NCBI RefSeq assembly: GCF_013285155.1 | Contig: NZ_JABTEL010000001.1 | Span: forward strand, 1-64,000 | Source of the DNA: Winogradskyella undariae | GTDB taxonomy: Bacteria; Bacteroidota; Bacteroidia; Flavobacteriales; Flavobacteriaceae | DNA: 64,000 bases | Direction: 5' to 3' | Shown: piece by piece, positions 48,640-55,176 of the stretch | Numbering within the stretch: the stretch's first letter is position 1 | How the letters are laid out: each line of letters starts with the position of its first letter | The notes under the pieces: model-generated | What the model was told of the DNA's origin: nothing | What the model saw: the letters and a program-made list of their open reading frames with translations, nothing else | Databases searched by the model: none | Program-made: the position numbers and the translations under genes

Positions 48640-48654
48640 CCCTAAAATTTAGGG
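48640..48654. promoter_or_regulatory. CCCTA/TAGGG dyad upstream of peptide B
   Basis: CCCTA (48640-48644) and TAGGG (48650-48654) flank five A/T bases, 60 bases upstream of the peptide B start, matching the position of the dyad at 47534-47551. Confidence 0.5.
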
Positions 48655-48656
48655 AA

Positions 48657-48718
48657 TAGAAGTCTTTTAAATTTAGAAGTCATTTGTTCTCTCATTAAGA
48701 AAATGAGAAGTAGAAGTC
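48657..48718. repeat. Three direct repeats of TAGAAGTC
   Basis: TAGAAGTC occurs at 48657-48664, 48674-48681 and 48711-48718, just upstream of the dyad in front of the peptide B gene. A partial copy (TAGAAGT) follows at about 48866. The spacing is 17 and 37 bases. It may be a regulator binding array. Confidence 0.4.
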
Positions 48719-48911
48719 ATTTTTTTTGCTATTGTATTCTTTAACAAAATAAAAAGCTTGCGCAAGTTATATGTTTAAACATTTTTTTGTTGGTTGAAAC
48801 ATAAAGAGTGATTTCTAAATTGCTCTAAATGTGGTTTCCAACGCTGTAAATCTAAAAATAAAAAATAGAAGTAGCCAAGGGAATTATGAGAATTTTCTAT
48901 CAATTTTAAGT

Positions 48912-48950
48912 TTACGGTTTTTCCGTAATTACGCTGTGGAAAAACCGTAA
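48912..48950. repeat. Double CCGTAA dyad / 13-bp inverted repeat
   Basis: TTACGG-TTTTT-CCGTAA (48912-48928) is a perfect dyad. TTACGGTTTTTCC (48912-48924) also pairs perfectly with GGAAAAACCGTAA (48938-48950). The two CCGTAATTA blocks lie 22 bases apart, about two helical turns. It looks like an operator for a dimeric regulator, or a hairpin. Confidence 0.5.
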
Positions 48951-49527
48951 TTAAAATCGTGAGATAATTAAAAATTTAACAGTTTTGAGTTTGAGTTTTG
49001 ACGTTAAATTTTTGTGGGTGAATATGTTGTTGCGGTTTTTAAAATAGAATCAATCTTTAAAATTAGGGATTTCAAATAATCATTCACAATAGAGTCTATA
49101 AATCTTTATATCATAACACACTTACTATTAGGGGTTTGGGTAAATATATCTTCTAAAGGGCCACATCCTCTAGATAAATTGAAATCATTTTGGTAGTTAT
49201 TGTCAAGGTTTTTCATTTCAAAATTAATAGATGTTGCTTTTTTATTTTTAAGTTGAAAACAATTAATAGATCATTTAAAATAAATCCAAAAGAGTATAGA
49301 GGCAAGGAATTGAAACTGTTTTGGTCTAGAAAAAAAATCACTTTTATTCCATCATAACAAAGTATTCAGAATAAATATGCATTTTTGTACTTTCAAATTT
49401 GTTAATTCCTAGTGATTTTGAGTGCAATCTAAAGGTTTTAATACTCAAATATTTTAAATAGAGATTATTTTTAATCCTGGTAAGAACATTAATTAGTAAA
49501 CAATAAAATTCAAATAAAAACTTAAAG

Positions 49528-50004
49528 ATGAATCAAAACAAATTACCTGCAGATCCATTAGCACTTATTTTAGGAATATTAGCATTAGTTATGGGTATTG
49601 CTGGTTGTTGCTGTTATGGTATTACGGCAATTATTCCATTAGCAATGTCTATTATTGGTCTGGTGATGGCAAATAAAAGTTTAAGAGAGTTTGGCGAAAA
49701 CCCAGAGGCTTTCAATCCACAGTCTAGAAGTAATGTAAATACCGCAAGGATTATAAATATTATTGCCATTGTACTTAATGGTTTAGTAGTTCTTTTTGCA
49801 CTTGCTGCACTTGCTTTTTATGGTACTTTAGTTTCATCTGCCGTTTTAGATGGTATCCAAAATGGAAATTTTGAAGAAGATGATTATTATTATGAGTCTG
49901 AATACGAAACAACTATAGAGCCAGAGAGTTCTGAAAATTGGGATGATGATGCATATATTATAGAAGAAGAAGAGGTAGATTCAGTTCAGGTTGAAGAATT
50001 ATAA
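49528..50004 (+). CDS. CCC-motif small membrane protein (DUF4190-like)
   Basis: A 158-residue membrane protein with two hydrophobic regions. The first holds GIAGCCCYGITAIIPLAMSIIGLVMA, in two parts, with the triple Cys that names the CCC-motif group of Flavobacteriia. The second lies near residues 75-105. The last 45 residues are strongly acidic (EEDDYYYESEYE ... DAYIIEEEEVDS). The layout resembles DUF4190 proteins. No function is known. A strong terminator follows. Confidence 0.82.
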   Translation: MNQNKLPADPLALILGILALVMGIAGCCCYGITAIIPLAMSIIGLVMANKSLREFGENPEAFNPQSRSNVNTARIINIIAIVLNGLVVLFALAALAFYGTLVSSAVLDGIQNGNFEEDDYYYESEYETTIEPESSENWDDDAYIIEEEEVDSVQVEEL

Positions 50005-50029
50005 AAAAGAAGAGAGACTTTAAAATACA

Positions 50030-50067
50030 AAAACGCGTTTAACTTTTTAAAGTTAGACGCGTTTTTT
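50030..50067 (+). terminator. Terminator after the CCC-motif gene
   Basis: AAAACGCGTTTAACTT (50030-50045) pairs with AAGTTAGACGCGTTTT (50050-50065) with one G-T pair, followed by T bases. The 260 bases from here to 50327 contain no gene; a TATATTTA box near 50222 may be a promoter for the next operon. Confidence 0.85.
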
Positions 50068-50327
50068 GTTTAAATAAAACTTGATTTTCATTCGCTTAAC
50101 GCCAACTAAGCTGTTAGGTGATGTTTTAGAAAAGAAATATATGATTGCCTTGTTATTATTACATTTGGAACGGTAATTGTATTTGTGATGCTTGTAACAT
50201 AAAAAATGCGTCACATTAATTATATTTACAAACTAGAGGTTATGAGTCGAGTAATTTAAGAATAAATTATATCGGAGAGGTAATTAATAGCGAGCGTATG
50301 TGACCGTAAATAACTAGATATAAGAAC

Positions 50328-51110
50328 ATGAAACATTTATTTACTATCATATTATTTTTTGTGGGATTCCAAGCGCCTAATGGTGAGAAGCAATCTGCTT
50401 TTCAAGGTGGCGAATGGTTTAAGTTTGAAATGAGTTATAGTGGTTTTCTAAAAGCAGGTAACGCAACACTATCGGTTAATGAAACAAATTTAAAAGGAAA
50501 ACCTGTTTACCATGTTGTCGGAAAAGGTTGGACCACCGGTGCTATAAAATGGTTTTTTAAAGTAAAAGACCGCTATGAAAGTTATTTTGATAGAGAAACA
50601 GGTGTACCGTATAAATTTATTAGAAAAATAGATGAAGGCGGTCATACCAAAGACATTGAAATTAATTTTGATCATGATTCTAGGTTAGCACAAGTAAAGA
50701 ATCTTAAGAAAAATGAAATAAGTACAGTTTCTACTGAGAAAGATGTTCAAGATATGGTATCCATGTATTATCATCTTAGAAACAAAATTGATATTCCATC
50801 TTTAAAAGTAGGAGATGAAATAAAGACGAATATGTTTTTTGATGAAGAGAATTATGGCTTCAAAATAAAATATTTAGGGAAAGAAATTATTAAGACTGAA
50901 TTTGGTAAAGTTAAAGCGCTTAAGTTTAGACCTTACGTTATGGCAGGTCGTGTATTTAAAGAAGAAGAAAGCTTAACGTTATGGGTAAGCGAGGATAAAA
51001 ATAAAATTCCATTAAAAATAAAAGCAGATTTAGCGGTAGGTTCTTTAAGAGCAGAGTTAGTTGCTTTTAAAGGTTTAAAACATCCGTTTGAAATCATTTA
51101 CAAAGAATAA
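50328..51110 (+). CDS. DUF3108 domain protein
   Basis: A 260-residue exported protein. After a short hydrophobic signal (ending GFQAPNG), the body is a DUF3108 beta-rich fold: GEWFKFEMSYSGFLKAGNA, YHVVGKGWTTGAIKWFFKVKD in two parts, and the C-terminal TLWVSEDKNKIPLKIKADLAVG. The family is widespread in Gram-negative bacteria, probably periplasmic and of beta-barrel or lipocalin-like shape, with no proven function. It is the first gene of a tight operon with the tryptophan dioxygenase-like, M23 and pgi genes (spacings 7, 13 and 8 bases). Confidence 0.88.
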   Translation: MKHLFTIILFFVGFQAPNGEKQSAFQGGEWFKFEMSYSGFLKAGNATLSVNETNLKGKPVYHVVGKGWTTGAIKWFFKVKDRYESYFDRETGVPYKFIRKIDEGGHTKDIEINFDHDSRLAQVKNLKKNEISTVSTEKDVQDMVSMYYHLRNKIDIPSLKVGDEIKTNMFFDEENYGFKIKYLGKEIIKTEFGKVKALKFRPYVMAGRVFKEEESLTLWVSEDKNKIPLKIKADLAVGSLRAELVAFKGLKHPFEIIYKE

Positions 51111-51117
51111 TTTAAAT

Positions 51118-52050
51118 ATGTCAGAGCAAAAAAATTACGATGATATTGTAAAAGCGCTTGAAGAAAAGTACGCAAAAATAGATCAAGATACAGACGACCA
51201 TTTATATGGTCTTCTTTACAGTAAACCCATAACCTATTGGGACTATATACAAACTGATGCTTTGTTGAATCTGCAAATTCAACGTACCACACTTCCAGAT
51301 GAAATGGTATTTATTGGCTATCATCAAATTAACGAATTACTTTTTAAAATGATTCTTTGGGAAATTGCCCAAGTCGCAGAAAAAGAAGATTTAGACGTTA
51401 CATTTTTCGAAACCAAACTTATGCGTATCAGTCGTTATTTCGATATGTTGTCAACCTCTTTCAATATTATGAGGGAAGGAATGGATGTGGAGCAATATAT
51501 GAAATTTAGATACACGCTTACACCAGCCAGTGGTTTTCAAAGTGCACAATATAGGCTTATAGAATTTGCTTCTACTGAATTAATTAATTTAATAGATTAT
51601 AGATTTAGAAAAGATATTGACAGGGAAACTCCTTTTAATCATGCTTTTGAACATTTATATTGGCAAGCCGCAGGAAAAGACCATAAAACCGGTAAAAAAT
51701 CCGTGCTTTTAGTTAATTTTGAAAAACGTTATAAAGATGAGTTTTTAAGGTTTATGGAAACCTATAATACTAAGAATCTTTGGACGCGTTTTAAGGAGTT
51801 ACCAGAGAAAGATCAGAAAAGCAAAACGCTTATAAAAGCAATGCGTCATTACGATTATACGGTTAATGTTTCTTGGGTAATGGCACATTACAATGCAGCA
51901 AAACATTACATAGATAGTGGTATTGGAGATGGTGAAGCTACAGGAGGAAGTAATTGGAAAAAATATATGCATCCAAAATATCAGAAGCGTATTTTCTTTC
52001 CGGAACTCTGGAGTAAAGAAGAAGTAGAAAATTGGGGAAATAATTTATAA
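51118..52050 (+). CDS. Tryptophan 2,3-dioxygenase family protein
   Basis: A haem protein of the TDO family, which opens the indole ring of tryptophan to N-formylkynurenine. The 310 residues contain the family segments TYWDYIQTDALLNLQ, FIGYHQINELLFKMILWEI, TPASGFQSAQYRLIEF, and the haem/substrate region MAHYNAAKHYI followed by EATGGSNW (GTGGS in known TDO). The first His of AHYNAAKH is the likely axial haem ligand by alignment. The frame is open to 51088, overlapping the DUF3108 gene, but ATG 51118, 7 bases after that stop, gives the normal MSEQKNY start. No other kynurenine gene is present, so the reaction is not certain. Confidence 0.85.
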   Translation: MSEQKNYDDIVKALEEKYAKIDQDTDDHLYGLLYSKPITYWDYIQTDALLNLQIQRTTLPDEMVFIGYHQINELLFKMILWEIAQVAEKEDLDVTFFETKLMRISRYFDMLSTSFNIMREGMDVEQYMKFRYTLTPASGFQSAQYRLIEFASTELINLIDYRFRKDIDRETPFNHAFEHLYWQAAGKDHKTGKKSVLLVNFEKRYKDEFLRFMETYNTKNLWTRFKELPEKDQKSKTLIKAMRHYDYTVNVSWVMAHYNAAKHYIDSGIGDGEATGGSNWKKYMHPKYQKRIFFPELWSKEEVENWGNNL

Positions 52051-52063
52051 GCGATTAATATTA

Positions 52064-53371
52064 ATGCAATTAAAAAAAAGTTTAGCAATATTCATTATTG
52101 CAATTAGTTTATGGTCATGTAAAGATGATGATTCTGCAAAGTCTGCCTACGAAAAAGAACAAGCAGAAATTGCTGAAGAAGAAAAAATTCTAGAATTTGG
52201 TTTCGATATCAATAATTACATTGTAAAACGAGACACCATTAAATCTGGTGATAGTTTTGGTGAAATTATGCAACGAAACAATATTGGGTATCCTAATATT
52301 TTTCAAATTGCAGAAACGACCAAAGATACTTTTGATATTAGGAACTTGCGTGCTGGTAGACCTTACACATTATTATATTCAAAAGGATCAGAAAAAGATA
52401 GTCTCCCAAGTCCAAGTACATTTATCTATCAACCAAATCAAATAGATTATGTTGTTATTGGGTTAAAAGATTCTATTCATGCTTATAAGAGCAGAAAGAA
52501 AATAACTTATGTTGAAAAAACAGCAACCGGAGTTATAGAAAGTAGTATTTCTGCAACATTAGAAGAAAAAGGATTGAGCCAAAGATTAGCTTATAAAATG
52601 GCCGATGAAATTTATGCATGGACTATAGATTTTAGACGTTTACAAAAAGGGGATCGCTTTAAGGTTATCTACACTGATAAATATATTGATGATACTATTT
52701 ATGCCGGAATTAAAGATGTGAAAGCTGCTTATTTTGAGCATAACGGAGATTCATTATATGCGTTTCAATTTGAAACCGATTCAATAAAAGGTATTAGAGA
52801 TTATTTTAATGAAGATGCTAAAAATTTACGTCGTGCCTTCTTAAAAGCACCTGTTCAATTTAGCCGTATTTCTTCGCGCTATAATTTAACAAGACGTATA
52901 GCTGTTTATGGTTACAAAGTACGTCCACACAAAGGAACTGATTTTGCAGCACCAATTGGTACGCCTATTATGGCAACAGCTAATGGAACCGTTATAGAGT
53001 CTACAAGACGTGGTGGTAATGGTAAATTTGTAAAAATTAGACACAACGCTACTTACAGCACACAATATTTACATATGAGAAATCAAAATGTAAAAAAAGG
53101 TGAATATGTTAAACAAGGTGATATTATTGGTTACGTAGGAATGACAGGGAATACTGGAGGACCACACGTATGTTATCGTTTCTGGAAAAACGGAAAACAA
53201 GTAGATCCTTTTAAAGAAGAATTACCTGATGCAGAACCAATCTCTGATAGTTTAAAGGTGAAATACTTAGAGTATATTAAACCAATAAGAAAACAACTCG
53301 ATAATATCTTTTTCTTAGAAGCAGAACCTAAGGAAACTGAAAATACAATAACTGAAGATCCAATTTTATAA
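52064..53371 (+). CDS. M23 family peptidoglycan peptidase, lipoprotein, with HxC motif
   Basis: A 435-residue envelope protein. A lipobox (LWSC at about residue 19) predicts lipidation. Residues 45-260 include a LysM/OapA-like or helical stalk. The C-terminal LytM domain has the zinc motif HKGTD (His289, Asp293), YLHM with His337, and GGPHVCYRF with His368 and Cys370. In typical M23 enzymes the last motif is HxH and its second His binds zinc; here that residue is Cys. It may cut peptide cross-links or act as a regulator. It is the third gene of the DUF3108-TDO-M23-pgi operon. Confidence 0.9.
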   Translation: MQLKKSLAIFIIAISLWSCKDDDSAKSAYEKEQAEIAEEEKILEFGFDINNYIVKRDTIKSGDSFGEIMQRNNIGYPNIFQIAETTKDTFDIRNLRAGRPYTLLYSKGSEKDSLPSPSTFIYQPNQIDYVVIGLKDSIHAYKSRKKITYVEKTATGVIESSISATLEEKGLSQRLAYKMADEIYAWTIDFRRLQKGDRFKVIYTDKYIDDTIYAGIKDVKAAYFEHNGDSLYAFQFETDSIKGIRDYFNEDAKNLRRAFLKAPVQFSRISSRYNLTRRIAVYGYKVRPHKGTDFAAPIGTPIMATANGTVIESTRRGGNGKFVKIRHNATYSTQYLHMRNQNVKKGEYVKQGDIIGYVGMTGNTGGPHVCYRFWKNGKQVDPFKEELPDAEPISDSLKVKYLEYIKPIRKQLDNIFFLEAEPKETENTITEDPIL

Positions 53372-53379
53372 TTAAAATT

Positions 53380-55026
53380 ATGGCATTAAAAGCAACCAAT
53401 CCGACCACAACAAAAGCTTGGGGAAAATTACAAGCACATTTTGAAGATATTAAATCTAAACATTTAAAAGATTTATTTAGTTCTGATGCTGAAAGGGCAA
53501 ACGATCTAACGGTTAAGTGGGATGATTTTTATGCTGATTTTTCTAAAAATAGAATTACAAAAGAAACAGTAAGTTTACTTGTTGAGCTAGCAAATGAACT
53601 AGATTTAAAAGATGCTATTTCTAAGTATTTTGATGGAGATATAATTAATGCAACAGAAGGTAGAGCAGTTTTACACACCGCTTTGAGAGCACCAGAAGAT
53701 GCTGAGGTTTTAGTGGATGGCGAAAATGTTATTCCTGAAATTCATGAGGTAAAACGAAAAATTGAAGCGTTTACAAATTCTGTTGTTAATGGTGATCATA
53801 AAGGTTTTACTGGCAAAGCAATCACTGATGTTGTAAATATTGGTATTGGAGGTTCAGATCTTGGGCCAGCAATGGTAGTAGATTCACTACAATATTATAA
53901 AAACCAATTAGAAACACATTTTGTTAGTAATGTAGATGGTGATCATTACCAAGAAATTATAAAAAAATTAAATCCAGAGACCACACTTTTTGTAATTGTT
54001 TCTAAAACATTTACAACACAAGAAACACTTTCTAATGCTAATTCTATTAGAGCTTGGTTTTTAGAATCTTTACCAAAAGAAGCCGTTTCTAAGCATTTTG
54101 TTGCTGTTTCTACAAATATTGAAAGTGTAAAAGCTTTTGGTATTGATGAAGAAAATATTTTCCCGATGAAGGATTGGGTAGGCGGACGATTCTCACTTTG
54201 GAGTGCTGTTGGTCTTTCTATAAGTTTAGCTTTAGGTTACAAGCATTTTGAAAGTTTACTAGAAGGAGCGCATAAAATGGATATACATTTTAAAACGGCC
54301 GACTTTGATCAAAACATTCCTGTAATTTCAGCATTATTAACCGTTTGGTATAATAACTTCTTTCAATCAGAAAGCGAGGCAATTATTCCTTATACACAAT
54401 ATTTAAACCAGTTTGCAACTTACCTTCAACAAGGTATTATGGAAAGTAATGGTAAAAGTGTAGACAGAGATGGTAACAAAGTAAATTACCAAACAGGTAC
54501 TTTAATTTGGGGAGAACCAGGAACAAATTCTCAACATGCCTTTTTTCAATTAATTCACCAAGGAACAAAACTTATTCCTACAGATTTTATTGGTTTTGTA
54601 AATTCATTATATGGTAATAAGGATCATCATGATAAATTGATGTCTAATTACTTTGCGCAAACAGAAGCTTTAATGAATGGTAAAACAGAAGCAGAAGTTT
54701 TAGCTGAATTTGAAGGTAAATCTATGTCTAAAGAAGCAATTTCTACATTGGCACCATTCAAAATATTTGAAGGTAATAAACCAACAACTTCTTTATTAAT
54801 TCAGAAGCTAACACCAGAGAGTTTAGGGAAATTAATTGCTATGTATGAGCATAAAATATTTGTTCAAGGCATCGTTTGGAACATTTATAGTTACGATCAA
54901 TTCGGTGTTGAGTTAGGTAAACAACTCGCAAAATCTATACTAGATGAGCTTAATAAAGCCAGTAAAGACGCCAGTCATGATGCGTCTACGCAAAATTTAT
55001 TGGCTTTTTATATGAGTAATTGTTAA
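53380..55026 (+). CDS. pgi: Glucose-6-phosphate isomerase
   Basis: It interconverts glucose 6-phosphate and fructose 6-phosphate. The 548 residues are typical for the long bacterial form. Family motifs include NIGIGGSDLGPAMV, VSKTFTTQETLSNA, the DWVGGRFSLWSAVGLS signature, and near the C-terminus QLIHQGTKLIPTDFIGF and [11 protein letters not shown]. It is the last gene of the operon. The region from about codon 400 to the stop was duplicated; a decayed copy lies at 57951-58419. Confidence 0.96.
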   Translation: MALKATNPTTTKAWGKLQAHFEDIKSKHLKDLFSSDAERANDLTVKWDDFYADFSKNRITKETVSLLVELANELDLKDAISKYFDGDIINATEGRAVLHTALRAPEDAEVLVDGENVIPEIHEVKRKIEAFTNSVVNGDHKGFTGKAITDVVNIGIGGSDLGPAMVVDSLQYYKNQLETHFVSNVDGDHYQEIIKKLNPETTLFVIVSKTFTTQETLSNANSIRAWFLESLPKEAVSKHFVAVSTNIESVKAFGIDEENIFPMKDWVGGRFSLWSAVGLSISLALGYKHFESLLEGAHKMDIHFKTADFDQNIPVISALLTVWYNNFFQSESEAIIPYTQYLNQFATYLQQGIMESNGKSVDRDGNKVNYQTGTLIWGEPGTNSQHAFFQLIHQGTKLIPTDFIGFVNSLYGNKDHHDKLMSNYFAQTEALMNGKTEAEVLAEFEGKSMSKEAISTLAPFKIFEGNKPTTSLLIQKLTPESLGKLIAMYEHKIFVQGIVWNIYSYDQFGVELGKQLAKSILDELNKASKDASHDASTQNLLAFYMSNC

Positions 55027-55135
55027 AAATTGTAATTATTTTAAATATTAATTGTTAAGATTTGTTAATTCTATATTTATTTTTCTATGTGAGTAATTAA
55101 TAACATTTAATTATTAGTAGGACTATTGTATTATG

Positions 55136-55143
55136 TAATTTTG
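55136..55143 (+). promoter_or_regulatory. Probable -7 box for TonB receptor 1
   Basis: TAATTTTG fits TAnnTTTG and is 33 bases before the ATG. The same box, with similar surroundings, precedes receptor 2. Confidence 0.55.
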
Positions 55144-55176
55144 CCTCTGTAAAAACAATTAACTGATAATTTTATA

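Larger units (their letters stand above)
48597..49527. other. 931-base non-coding region with several repeat structures
   Basis: No annotated-size gene is present. Proceeding rightwards, it contains the CCCTA/TAGGG dyad (48640-48654), three TAGAAGTC direct repeats, a perfect CTTGCGCAAG palindrome (48757-48766), a pair of CCGTAA dyads (48912-48950), and a 36-codon minus-strand frame at 49106-49216. The left part is the control region of the peptide/GLPGLI cluster. The right part should hold the promoter of the CCC-motif gene, but no clear box was found. Confidence 0.6.

Noticed and set aside
50091-50125. Integron attC-like pattern (TAACGCC...GTTAGGT)
   Set aside because: The two half-sites do not pair in the manner of attC, and no integrase or cassette array is present.
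51088-51117. 10-codon extension of the tryptophan dioxygenase-like protein
   Set aside because: It would overlap the end of the DUF3108 gene; the ATG at 51118 gives the usual family start and normal operon spacing.
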